Of a DNA stretch of 64,000 nucleotides, positions 7,498 through 15,637 are shown piece after piece. This stretch comes from Petrimonas sulfuriphila (lineage in GTDB: Bacteria > Bacteroidota > Bacteroidia > Bacteroidales > Dysgonomonadaceae): the NCBI GenBank assembly GCA_038561985.1, contig CP073276.1, positions 558,001 to 622,000 on the forward strand, given 5' to 3'. Every line of letters begins with the position of its first letter. Positions within the stretch are counted from its first letter, which is position 1. The notes beneath the pieces are model-generated. The model was not told the origin of the DNA and did not search any database. It worked only from the letters and a program-made list of their open reading frames with translations. The translations under genes and the position numbers were made by a program.

Positions 7498-9273
7498 TTA
7501 ATGATTGTTCAACGAAATGGTTACCTCATTGCTCTTCGGAAAATATTCCGTATGGAGCAGGCTGTGGGCCCTGTGGCTACCCGGCTCGCCCAAAAACTCG
7601 TTATAGAGCTTGATGATCGATGGGTTCTCATGCGATTTACGGATGGCCTTGCGGTGATCTTCCGTATACAGGGCTGCGGTGCGTTTCACCAGTATCTCTT
7701 CCTTCAGGTGTGTGTAAGGCTGTCCACCTCCACTGATGCATCCTCCGGGGCAAGCCATGATTTCAATGGCATGATACTGCGATTTTCCGGCACGGACCTC
7801 GTCCAGTAACTTACGGGCATTACCCAATCCGTGCGCGATTCCGATATTCAGTTTCAATCCGTCGAAATCCACTGTTGCGGAACGAATACCTTCCATACCG
7901 CGCAATTCATGAAACTCCACCTTATCGAGGGTTTTGCCCGTGTAGAGTTCGTAAGCCGTGCGACAGGCGGCCTCGATAACGCCTCCGGTGTTTCCGAAAA
8001 TAACACCTGCACCCGACGATTCGCCGAGAGGGTCGTCGAACTCCTCATCGGGCAACCCCAGGAAGTCGATGTTTGCCTGCTTGATGAAAGCAGCCAGTTC
8101 ACGCGTGGAAATGGAATAATCCACATCGGGATTGCCGTCCACCTTGAATTCGTCGCGCTGGCATTCGTACTTCTTGGCCAGGCAAGGCATAATGGAAACC
8201 ACGATCAGGTCTTCACGGCTCACACCGATCTTTTCGGCAAAATAGGATTTAGCAATTGCACCAAACATTTGCTGCGGCGACTTTGCCGTTGATGGTACAT
8301 CCAACAGATCGGGAAAATTGTGTTCAAAGAAATTCACCCAACCCGGACAGCAGGATGTCAGCAACGGAATCCGGACGTTGGAATCTCCGGCCAAATGTCC
8401 TTTGAGGCGGTTCAGCAATTCCGTTCCCTCTTCCATGATGGTGAGGTCGGCACTGAAATCGGTATCGAAAACGTAATCGAAACCGAGCCGGCGAAGTGCC
8501 GCCACCAGCTTCCCGGTGACCAGCGTTCCCGGCTCCAGTCCGAAATCTTCTCCCAGCGCTGCGCGTACGGCCGGTGCGGTTTGCACCACCACCGTTTTCT
8601 TCGGATTCGATAACGCACGAAGCACCTCGTTGCTGTGGTCTACCTCGGTAAGCGCTCCCGTCGGGCAAACCGAGACACACTGCCCGCAATAGGTACAGGG
8701 AGACTTTTCGAGGTTCATTTCGAAAGCAGGAGCCACCACTGCCATAAATCCGCGATTGACCGCCGAAAGGGCACCGACGGTTTGCACTTCGTTACAAACC
8801 ATTTCGCAGCGGCGGCACAATATACATTTATCCACATCGCGAATGATGGAAGGGGAGGTATCTTTTCTGTAGTGCGACTGTTCGCCGCCGTAGGGCATGC
8901 TCCGGATGCCAAACTGTGTAGCCAGGTGCTGCAGTTCGCATTGTCCCGATTTCGCACACACGAGACAATCGAAGGGATGGTCTGAGATGATCAGCTTCAA
9001 CACGGTTTTTCGTGCGTTTAGCACGCGGATGTTGTGCGTGTTTATGACCATTCCGTTCTGCGCCTCGGTCACACACGATGGAGCAAGGTTCCTGCGTCCT
9101 TCCACTTCCACCACACATATGCGGCATCCCCCGGGTTTGTTTTCTATACCCATGTCGCACATTTCAAAGTGGCACAGCGTCGGAATTTCGATACCTGCTT
9201 GCCGGGCAGCTTTTAAAATGGTGGTTCCCGGTTCCACCGTTATTCTTTTGTTGTCTATGGTGAGTTCTATCAT
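7498..9273 (-). CDS. hydA: [FeFe]-hydrogenase catalytic subunit of the first set (HydA/HndD)
   Basis: The 591-residue protein holds the H-cluster that makes or splits H2. Domains in order: plant-type [2Fe-2S] (C34, C50, C53, C67), the His-Cys [4Fe-4S] motif with HPFDCLVC and C112, two [4Fe-4S] sites at CILCRRCEMVC and CTYCGQCVSVC, then the catalytic domain. All three catalytic motifs are canonical: TSCCPGW (306-312), IMPCLAKKYE (361-370) and EIMACPGGCISGGGQP (504-519). There is no extra C-terminal [2Fe-2S] domain. The gene sits 19 bp after hydB and 9 bp before hydC, giving the order of group A3 NAD-linked bifurcating hydrogenases. The maturases HydEFG are not in the window. Confidence 0.96.
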   Translation of the reverse strand: MIELTIDNKRITVEPGTTILKAARQAGIEIPTLCHFEMCDMGIENKPGGCRICVVEVEGRRNLAPSCVTEAQNGMVINTHNIRVLNARKTVLKLIISDHPFDCLVCAKSGQCELQHLATQFGIRSMPYGGEQSHYRKDTSPSIIRDVDKCILCRRCEMVCNEVQTVGALSAVNRGFMAVVAPAFEMNLEKSPCTYCGQCVSVCPTGALTEVDHSNEVLRALSNPKKTVVVQTAPAVRAALGEDFGLEPGTLVTGKLVAALRRLGFDYVFDTDFSADLTIMEEGTELLNRLKGHLAGDSNVRIPLLTSCCPGWVNFFEHNFPDLLDVPSTAKSPQQMFGAIAKSYFAEKIGVSREDLIVVSIMPCLAKKYECQRDEFKVDGNPDVDYSISTRELAAFIKQANIDFLGLPDEEFDDPLGESSGAGVIFGNTGGVIEAACRTAYELYTGKTLDKVEFHELRGMEGIRSATVDFDGLKLNIGIAHGLGNARKLLDEVRAGKSQYHAIEIMACPGGCISGGGQPYTHLKEEILVKRTAALYTEDHRKAIRKSHENPSIIKLYNEFLGEPGSHRAHSLLHTEYFPKSNEVTISLNNH

Positions 9274-9292
9274 ATTTTTAGTTTTTTAGGTG

Positions 9293-11131
9293 TTAGATGT
9301 CGGCAGTGTCGGGCACCGAAGTGCCAATCTTGTAATCCGATTTCAGGCTTATGGCATCGAATTGGCATTTCTCCATACAGGCACCGCACTTGATGCATTT
9401 ATCCTGATGAATAAAGTGGGTCTGTTTCTTGGCTCCGGTGATGGCATTAACGGGGCAAGACCGCACACAAGCCATGCAGCCGACGCAGTTCTCATCATCA
9501 ATGACATAATAAAGCAGGTTCCTGCATTTGCCCGACCGGCATTTTTTATCGAAGACGTGTTCTCTGTACTCTTCCTGAAAATTATTCAGCGTCGACAGTA
9601 CCGGATTGGGGGATGTTTGTCCCAGCCCGCACAACGAAGTGTCTTTAATCACGCTGGAAAGGTTTTCGAGTTTTTCCAAATCTTCCCCGGTTCCTTTTCC
9701 GTCGCAGATCCGCTCCAGCGTTTCGTATAAGCGTTTGTTACCGATACGGCAGGGAGCGCACTTTCCGCACGACTCTTCCACAATAAAGTCGAGGTAGAAT
9801 TTCGCAACGGAAACCATGCAATCGTCTTCGTCGAGCACGATCATGCCACCCGACCCCATCATGGAACCGGCAGCCGTAAGGCTTTCGTAATCGATGGGCG
9901 TATCCAGGTGTTTTTCCGTCAAGCAACCGCCTGAGGGCCCCCCGGTCTGCACGGCTTTGAATTTTTTACCGCCTTTAATGCCTCCGCCAATCTCGTAAAT
10001 AATTTCACGGAGCGTAATTCCCATCGGCACTTCAATCAGTCCGACGTTATTGATCTTTCCGGCAAGGGCAAACACTTTTGTTCCTTTCGACTTTTCGGTT
10101 CCGATGGAAGAAAACCATTCGGCTCCTTTTAACAGGATAACCGGAATATTGGCAAACGTCTCCACGTTGTTCACGTTGGTAGGTTTTCCCAAATATCCTT
10201 TTTGCGCTGGGAATGGAGGCTTATTGGATGGCTCCCCGCGTTTCCCTTCCATCGAGTGGATGAGTGAGGTTTCTTCCCCACAAACAAATGCACCTGCGCC
10301 GTAGCGAAGGTTTATATCGAAACTGAAGCCGGTTCCGAAAATATTTTCACCCAACAAGCCGTATTCACGTGCTTGTTTTATCGCAATCTTCAGGCGCTTG
10401 ATAGCCAACGGATATTCCGCCCGGATATAGATCAGTCCTCTTGTTGCACCGATACAATATCCGCAGATGGCCATAGCTTCAAGAACACTGTGAGGGTCAC
10501 CCTCGAGGATCGAACGGTCCATAAAAGCACCGGGATCACCTTCGTCAGCATTACACACCACGTATTTCTGGTCTGCATCGTTCCTGCTGGCAATTTCCCA
10601 TTTTATGCCGGTCGGGAAACCGGCACCTCCCCGCCCGCGTAGCCCTGATCTTTTAATGATATCAATAGTTTCCTGGGGGGTAAGTTCGGTCAACGCCCTT
10701 CCAAGAGCTTGATAAGCATCGCGTGCAATGGATTCGTCTATATTTTCCGGGTCAATGGTACCGCAATTCCGCAGTGCGATACGAAGCTGTTTTTTATAAA
10801 ACCCCATGTGTTTTGAATCCAGAATATGTTCTTCGGTTTCCGGATCCAGATAGAGCAACCGGTGGATACTGCGTCCTTTAATAATGTGCTCATCAATAAT
10901 TTCACGGATATCTTCGGGTTTTACCTGTGTATAAAAGGTATTATCGGGAAGTATCTTCACAATGGGGCCTTTCTCACAAAACCCAAAACATCCGGTTTTA
11001 ATGACCTGAACCTCATCTTTCAACCCTTTCCAGTCCAGTTCATCCTGCAGCATTTCGTAGATCAGTCCACTTTGTGACGACTGACAACCTGTTCCTGCAC
11101 AAACGAGTATGTGTATTTTGTACTGACTCAT
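9293..11131 (-). CDS. hydB: NuoF-like flavin subunit of the first hydrogenase (HydB/HndC)
   Basis: This 612-residue subunit binds FMN and NAD(H) and is the presumed bifurcation site. The N-terminal 100 residues are a thioredoxin-like [2Fe-2S] domain (CAGTGC and GCFGFC). The NuoF core follows with GLRGRGGAGFPTG, NADEGDPGAF and GAGAFVCGEETSLI for nucleotide and flavin binding. The N3-type [4Fe-4S] site is ESCGKCAPCRIG plus SLCGLGQ. The C-terminal 70 residues hold two ferredoxin-type clusters (CVGCMACVRSCP and CIKCGACMEKCQ). It lies 16 bp after the HndB-like gene. Domain content equals that of HydB in Thermotoga- and Acetobacterium-type complexes. Direct bifurcation is inferred from family knowledge. 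Confidence 0.96.
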   Translation of the reverse strand: MSQYKIHILVCAGTGCQSSQSGLIYEMLQDELDWKGLKDEVQVIKTGCFGFCEKGPIVKILPDNTFYTQVKPEDIREIIDEHIIKGRSIHRLLYLDPETEEHILDSKHMGFYKKQLRIALRNCGTIDPENIDESIARDAYQALGRALTELTPQETIDIIKRSGLRGRGGAGFPTGIKWEIASRNDADQKYVVCNADEGDPGAFMDRSILEGDPHSVLEAMAICGYCIGATRGLIYIRAEYPLAIKRLKIAIKQAREYGLLGENIFGTGFSFDINLRYGAGAFVCGEETSLIHSMEGKRGEPSNKPPFPAQKGYLGKPTNVNNVETFANIPVILLKGAEWFSSIGTEKSKGTKVFALAGKINNVGLIEVPMGITLREIIYEIGGGIKGGKKFKAVQTGGPSGGCLTEKHLDTPIDYESLTAAGSMMGSGGMIVLDEDDCMVSVAKFYLDFIVEESCGKCAPCRIGNKRLYETLERICDGKGTGEDLEKLENLSSVIKDTSLCGLGQTSPNPVLSTLNNFQEEYREHVFDKKCRSGKCRNLLYYVIDDENCVGCMACVRSCPVNAITGAKKQTHFIHQDKCIKCGACMEKCQFDAISLKSDYKIGTSVPDTADI

Positions 11132-11147
11132 AGGTAATTATTTTCGG

Positions 11148-11549
11148 TTAATCTGTGTTTGTTATGGTGTTGTAGTTCTGCGGTATAATTCCGTCTACCA
11201 ACTCACCTTGTTTGATATAACGTTCGATGATCTCATCCGCTTTAGCGGGGTCGACATACCCAAATACGATCGGGTCTTTTCCGGGAATAGTGATCTCCAC
11301 GGTAGGCTCCGCGAAGCAATAACCCATGCAGCCGGTTTGCGTCACAACGGCTCCTATGCCGCGTTTAGGCAATTCGCGAACGAAAAAATCCATCACATTT
11401 TTGGCCCCCGACGCAATACCGCAGGTGGCCATCGCCACTTTCACCTGCACTTGCGACCCGGGATTTTCGGCCTTATCCCTCAGGTCGATCTGGGTTTTGA
11501 CTTCCTCCTGTTTGCGTTTCAGGTCAGCCAATGTTTTAATTCCTGCCAT
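11148..11549 (-). CDS. HndB/HydD-like thioredoxin-fold [2Fe-2S] protein
   Basis: This small protein (133 residues) has a thioredoxin-like ferredoxin fold. Three cysteines lie in the cluster-binding places: MATCGIASGAK and TGCMGYC. The usual first Cys of the C-x4-C pair is not visible, a feature it shares with the N-terminal domain of the NuoF-GltD fusion in the neighbouring operon. Homologues sit as a fourth gene in NAD(P)-linked hydrogenase operons (HndB of Desulfovibrio). Their role is less well defined than that of HydABC. The gene lies 16 bp upstream of hydB and 24 bp downstream of the HATPase gene, within one transcription unit. Confidence 0.85.
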   Translation of the reverse strand: MAGIKTLADLKRKQEEVKTQIDLRDKAENPGSQVQVKVAMATCGIASGAKNVMDFFVRELPKRGIGAVVTQTGCMGYCFAEPTVEITIPGKDPIVFGYVDPAKADEIIERYIKQGELVDGIIPQNYNTITNTD

Positions 11550-11573
11550 AATAGTAAGTTTAAATTAAATTAT

Positions 11574-12140
11574 TCAACACAAGTAACTCTCCGTGTTTCT
11601 GTTCTTGTATAACTCTTTCAGGTTTTCATGAATATATTCTTTTACAGCCGGAGCCATTTCGTTTTTCGAAAATTCCGTGATCCCCTGCTCGGTCCATTCC
11701 CCGGTATCAAGTGAAAATTCATTTTCGTCCATCTTGTACCGGAAGCTGAAACGAATACCGGGATTGGCGACCAGCAACAACACCAGGTATCCGGCCAGGT
11801 CACCCAGCGGGAGGCAATCGGGATTATCGGTTCTGTAAACCGCTTCAATCCGGGTTCCCACCCCTGGGCTCGATACTACTTTCAAAGAGCCTCCTGCCTG
11901 TTCGCTCGACATTTTCAGGAACGGCACTCCCAGGCCTACCCTTCGAGTGGTTCGCGTGGTAAAGAACGGATCCTCCAGCTTCTCTACCGTTTCGGGGGTC
12001 ATCCCCGAACCGTTGTCATTTACCGAAAACGTAAGTGTGGCATCCCGACTGTATTCCAGGAATCCGATATCGATCTTTGTCGCGTTTGCCCGAACAGCGT
12101 TCTGGACGATATCCATCATATGCATGGCCAGGTCAACCAT
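11574..12140 (-). CDS. HATPase-fold ATP-binding protein (histidine-kinase-like)
   Basis: The 188-residue product begins MVDLAMHMMDIVQNAVRAN, the N-box of GHKL ATPases, followed by NDNGSGMTPE (G1) and GLGVPFLK (G2-like). It has no dimerisation/phosphoacceptor domain, so it is not a full histidine kinase. The start at 12138-12140 overlaps the PHP stop codon by 8 bp, which implies translational coupling; a longer frame would read through unrelated sequence. Genes of this type recur in operons with HydA, DRTGG and sensory hydrogenase genes. A signalling role, as kinase or switch partner, is therefore inferred. Target unknown. Confidence 0.82.
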   Translation of the reverse strand: MVDLAMHMMDIVQNAVRANATKIDIGFLEYSRDATLTFSVNDNGSGMTPETVEKLEDPFFTTRTTRRVGLGVPFLKMSSEQAGGSLKVVSSPGVGTRIEAVYRTDNPDCLPLGDLAGYLVLLLVANPGIRFSFRYKMDENEFSLDTGEWTEQGITEFSKNEMAPAVKEYIHENLKELYKNRNTESYLC

Positions 12141-12846
12141 AAAACGCTTTCTTAAAACTTTCCCAGTCCGGCCTTTCCAGGTAGAAATCGGTATACACGC
12201 TGGCAATATGGCTCAGAAAGTGCGCATCGGAACTTCGCAGGATTTTCTTCGCTACAAGCTCGGGATGCAGTCTCAGAAAATCTTCGGGATGTATCCTTTT
12301 AGAAATCTCCAAGGCATCATAATGCAAATCGACAGGAATAAATCCCAGCTGGCCGTAAATGCCGTTTTTCATGCGATCGATGTGTGCCGGGACAAAAACA
12401 CCTCCCAGTGAATGTACTTTTTGCTGCACACCTTCAATATCGTCCCGAATTCCCGTATAGAGCGACCTCTTCTCTTCGTATACAATCACATTGTCCTTAT
12501 CCACTGCTACCTGGTAACCAAAAAGTTCAGGATTATTCTTGATGTCCGGAATTTTCTCGTCCAAATACTGTTGGAATCTGTCTAGTGCTTTCAGGTCGGG
12601 AAAGTAGCACAAGCAATGCACCTCTTCCTGCGTATTTACTTCGCACCCGGGGATAACAAACAGGCTGAACTCTTTCCCTATTTCGAGACAAGGCCTCACG
12701 TTCCGGGTGGAATTATGATCGGTCACGGCAATAATGTCCAACCCTTTCTCCCGGGCAGTCTGCACAATACTGCCGGGACTCATCTCCAAGTCTCCACAGG
12801 GAGAGAGGCAAGTGTGAATGTGCAGGTCGGCCTTGAAATGTTTCAT
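12133..12846 (-). CDS. PHP-domain phosphoesterase
   Basis: The 237-residue protein starts MKHFKADLHIHTCLSPCGD, where DLHIHT is the metal-binding motif of PHP enzymes. Further metal-site motifs are ITDHNS, PAHIDR and SDAHFLSHI. PHP proteins cleave phosphoesters in a two- or three-metal site. The substrate here is unknown; small phosphate or nucleotide signals are possible. A start at 12882 would overlap the upstream DRTGG stop codon and add 12 residues not typical for the fold, so 12846 is preferred. The gene is embedded between DRTGG and HATPase genes in the sensory part of the hydrogenase operon, which suggests a part in signal transduction. Confidence 0.83.
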   Translation of the reverse strand: MKHFKADLHIHTCLSPCGDLEMSPGSIVQTAREKGLDIIAVTDHNSTRNVRPCLEIGKEFSLFVIPGCEVNTQEEVHCLCYFPDLKALDRFQQYLDEKIPDIKNNPELFGYQVAVDKDNVIVYEEKRSLYTGIRDDIEGVQQKVHSLGGVFVPAHIDRMKNGIYGQLGFIPVDLHYDALEISKRIHPEDFLRLHPELVAKKILRSSDAHFLSHIASVYTDFYLERPDWESFKKAFYG

Positions 12847-12875
12847 TGCGGTCTGGACTCTGTCAGCGCAGCGGC

Positions 12876-13226
12876 CTAACATCTGCCGGCTAAATAATTA
12901 TATAATTTCCCGACTGTTTCAAATGCCGGCAGGTTAGATGCCAGCACTACCACCTCTTCATTTTCCGCCTGCTCCAGCAATTCTTTTTCCACTGGACGCT
13001 CATTCACGATAACAATCGCACTCAACTCCTTGAGCGAGGCCACCGCTACTATATTCTTGTGAACTTGCGAGGTCACCCAAATCATTCCGGCCCGGGCTTT
13101 TCCCATCACATCGCTCAGCAAATCGGAAACATAAGCCGATTGGGGAATTCTGTCCAGCAACGTTTTGCCGGACAAACATTCGAAATCCAACTCCTTTGTC
13201 AGTTTATTAAGATTCGGTTTTTCCAT
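12876..13226 (-). CDS. DRTGG-domain protein, copy 2
   Basis: This 116-residue protein resembles the DRTGG domain found in HPr-kinase-like and CBS-containing regulators. It shows LSDVMGKARAGMIWVT and IVIVNERPVEKELLEQAENEEVVVLAS, similar in pattern to the other copy at 15052-15393. Stand-alone DRTGG proteins have no known catalytic role and may bind nucleotides. Its start overlaps the 3' end of the sensory hydrogenase gene by 20 bp, so the two are probably made together. Its presence next to HATPase, PHP and sensory hydrogenase genes is a recurring arrangement in fermentative anaerobes. Confidence 0.78.
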   Translation of the reverse strand: MEKPNLNKLTKELDFECLSGKTLLDRIPQSAYVSDLLSDVMGKARAGMIWVTSQVHKNIVAVASLKELSAIVIVNERPVEKELLEQAENEEVVVLASNLPAFETVGKLYNYLAGRC

Positions 13227-14598
13227 TCTGAAGTTGATATTTTTTGAGCCGATCCTTGCCCCATATCTTTTCGATGACGTGAAAAGCTTGATCGGGACTC
13301 AGGTTATAATTTTTCTCCATCACACGCTGTACAAAAACGCAGTACGAAATGGTCGCTTTTTCCTTAACGATGTCTTCCGCCAGGCTACGACAGGTGGGTG
13401 CACCGCAGGCACCACAATCGAATCCGGGAAGATAGGAGTTAAGCTTCTTGATGCGATCCATTTTCTGAAGTGCCTTTTCCATATCTTCATCGAGCAGCAG
13501 TCCGTCGCGCGGATAAACCGGGTCGGTCGTAGACACCTGATGCAATTCTTCGGCGTAATCCATCAGGTCGTTCTTGCCCGGTTTATTCACTTCCGTCAAG
13601 TGAACCAGCTTCTTCTCCCGCTGTTCCAATCGTTCAACCGTCAGGAAACGGTTGCCGGGACAAAGAATACCACCTGCACAACCCTGATCGCAAGCGCGCA
13701 TTTCAAGAAAATCCACTCCGGTAACCCTGCCCGACTCCAGCCTGTCTAAGAATTCCATGGCGTTGTCCATTCCGTCAATAGCCAGGGCACGGCCCCGGAA
13801 GTATTGTTTCTCGGTTCCCGACAAAGACCAGTTCACGGAGTCGGGACTCATGTTGGCAAACTGTTTCGACAACCGGGCCTCTTTTTTTTCCATCAACGTT
13901 TTTGAAACCAGGTTGTATACCTCTTTCATATCTATGGCGCCGTCAATAGCGGAAACTTTTTCGCCTACCGGAGCCCTTGCAGCGACAATTTTCGCAGCAC
14001 ATGGCGTCACGTAGCAGATAAAAATGTTCCGCGGATCTATTCCGGCTTTTTCTTTTGACTTGCGAACATAGAGCGCGGCTATGTCGTGAGGTGCTTTTAT
14101 TTTCAGTATTTGCCCGGTAAGCGACGGGTAATGAACCTGAATAAGCCTGACAATCGCAGGACAAAACGAACTGATGACCGGCCGGACTACATTCTCCGCT
14201 TCGCCGGCAAACCTCGCGTATTCTTTTTTCATAAAATCCACTGCCTGCTCCACCTCCAGTACCTCATCGAAGCCAATTAGTCTGACCGCTTCCATAATCT
14301 CGGAAGCCGTGTGTTCCGACGGGAACTGGCCGATAAAAACCGAAGGAACCAGCGCAACACGGTAAGCGTCGTGCCTTATAACCGACAAGCCATCATCCTT
14401 AACATAAATCGCCCTTACAGGGCAGACACGATAGCATTCGCCGCAATCCACACAACGTTCAGACATAATGCCGGCATGTCCTTCTACGATACGGATGGCC
14501 TGGGTAGGACAAACCTGCATACAGTGTGAGCAACCGATACATTTGTCGGTATCGATCTGAATGGCGTGTGTGTAATCCCGGTCCTTCATATTTTTCAT
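13207..14598 (-). CDS. hydS: sensory-type [FeFe]-hydrogenase (HydS-like, group C/D)
   Basis: The 463-residue protein has two N-terminal ferredoxin [4Fe-4S] motifs (CIGCSHCMQVC and CVDCGECYRVC), a reduced H-cluster domain and a C-terminal Fe-S domain (CGACGAPTC with C420). The H-cluster motifs are altered: SSFCP at 143-147 in place of TSCCP, TPCAAK around C200 in place of MPCxxK, and EMRACDQGCAGG (299-310) without GGGQP. All four cubane-ligand cysteines remain (C146, C200, C303, C307), while the proton-relay Cys is Phe145. This is the pattern of low-activity sensory hydrogenases such as HydS of Thermotoga and Thermoanaerobacter, where that Cys is also lost. No PAS domain is present, so the signal would pass to neighbouring proteins. 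H2 sensing is inferred. Confidence 0.85.
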   Translation of the reverse strand: MKNMKDRDYTHAIQIDTDKCIGCSHCMQVCPTQAIRIVEGHAGIMSERCVDCGECYRVCPVRAIYVKDDGLSVIRHDAYRVALVPSVFIGQFPSEHTASEIMEAVRLIGFDEVLEVEQAVDFMKKEYARFAGEAENVVRPVISSFCPAIVRLIQVHYPSLTGQILKIKAPHDIAALYVRKSKEKAGIDPRNIFICYVTPCAAKIVAARAPVGEKVSAIDGAIDMKEVYNLVSKTLMEKKEARLSKQFANMSPDSVNWSLSGTEKQYFRGRALAIDGMDNAMEFLDRLESGRVTGVDFLEMRACDQGCAGGILCPGNRFLTVERLEQREKKLVHLTEVNKPGKNDLMDYAEELHQVSTTDPVYPRDGLLLDEDMEKALQKMDRIKKLNSYLPGFDCGACGAPTCRSLAEDIVKEKATISYCVFVQRVMEKNYNLSPDQAFHVIEKIWGKDRLKKYQLQNGKTES

Positions 14599-14639
14599 TG
14601 ACTTCAGATTGCAGACCGCTTTGCTGTCTGATATCTATT

Positions 14640-15050
14640 TCAAAACTTCACTGTCATCTCCAACGTAGTCCCCTTGCCTGGAACCGATGTGAGGTGCATT
14701 TCATCGGTATTCCGCTTTATATTGGGCAATCCCATTCCTGCACCGAATCCCATTTGGCGGACTTCCTCCGATGCTGTGGAAAAACCTTCCTGCATGGCCC
14801 TTTCAATATTTTCAATGCCGGGGCCTTCATCCTCCAGCAGAATTTTTATTTTCTGAGCATCCAGGTCAACCCTCATTACTCCCTTGTAAGCATGTGCCAC
14901 CACATTTACTTCGGCTTCGTACAATGCAACGGCAATCCTGCGGACGACCTGGGGGTCAATATTCAGTTGCTTGAGTATTTTTTTTATGTCCGAGCTCGCT
15001 TTTCCGGCTGAACTAAAATCCCCACCCTGTATATCGTACTCGAATTGCAT
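14640..15050 (-). CDS. RsbW/anti-sigma-type HATPase protein
   Basis: This 136-residue GHKL ATPase resembles RsbW/SpoIIAB serine kinases. It has the N-box EAEVNVVAHAYKG, G1 DEGPGIENIE, and a G2 GFGAGMGLPNIKR region, and ends in GKGTTLEMTVKF. Such proteins usually bind an anti-anti-sigma or sigma partner, none of which is encoded nearby. It lies 1 bp after the DRTGG gene and 41 bp before the sensory hydrogenase gene. Orthologues occur beside hydrogenase genes in many Firmicutes and Thermotogae. Role in H2-responsive signalling is inferred from context only. Confidence 0.82.
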   Translation of the reverse strand: MQFEYDIQGGDFSSAGKASSDIKKILKQLNIDPQVVRRIAVALYEAEVNVVAHAYKGVMRVDLDAQKIKILLEDEGPGIENIERAMQEGFSTASEEVRQMGFGAGMGLPNIKRNTDEMHLTSVPGKGTTLEMTVKF

Positions 15051-15051
15051 A

Positions 15052-15393
15052 TCAAAAGATGGGCTTTATCCCGTTGCTGTACAATCTGCCCGAAACTTCA
15101 AAAAGCGTAAGCGGTGTTGTGATAAGCGAAATATTGTTTTCAGCAGCAAGTGTTATCATTTCATCGGTTACTTTTTTATCGCGGGCAAAAATAATACACT
15201 CAATGTTCGACATCTCGGCTGTCCGTAATGTCTGAACCGTAGATAAACCGGTAATGAGTATCGTCTTTTCCATATTAAAGCGCAACACATCACTCATCAG
15301 GTCCGACGCAAAAGCATATGTAAATTCTTGTGACGTGCTGCATTCCTGGCAAATGGTACCTTTCACCAATTCGTTTACCGTGTATAAATTCAT
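15052..15393 (-). CDS. DRTGG-domain protein, copy 1
   Basis: The first gene of the sensory/hydrogenase operon codes for a 113-residue protein with a DRTGG-like fold: FASDLMSDVLRFNMEKTILITGL and CIIFARDKKVTDEMITLAAENNISLITT. It parallels the second DRTGG protein at 12876-13226, most clearly in SDLxSDV and the closing helix-rich part. Two cysteines near the N-terminus (CQEC) are not shared with copy 2. No catalytic residues are known for stand-alone versions. Its position at the operon head suggests that it takes part in control of the hydrogenase set. Function unproven. Confidence 0.75.
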   Translation of the reverse strand: MNLYTVNELVKGTICQECSTSQEFTYAFASDLMSDVLRFNMEKTILITGLSTVQTLRTAEMSNIECIIFARDKKVTDEMITLAAENNISLITTPLTLFEVSGRLYSNGIKPIF

Positions 15394-15637
15394 AGGATTA
15401 AACTTTAAAAACTCCTGTCATTTTGCTCAGAGCACACATCAGATCACCTCTGTTTTTGGTAGAAAAAAGATTATTTTGTCAAATAGAAACTTGCAGCAAT
15501 AATTATCGTCAATTACAATTACTCTCATAACAGACTGGTAGCCAATAAGCTAATGCAATACGTCTGGTTTCTATTACAAAGTAAATCATTTTATTCAAAT
15601 AAATGAAATTTTCAGGGGTAAATTACTGTGTTGAAAC
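15394..15637. other. spacer between the two hydrogenase operons
   Basis: This 244-bp AT-rich spacer should hold the end of the second-set operon and the promoter of the sensory operon. I found no clear intrinsic terminator. No full TAnnTTTG box on the minus strand was found either, only partial ones such as those near 15583 and 15596. The long palindrome that precedes the other operon is not repeated here. Confidence 0.4.
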
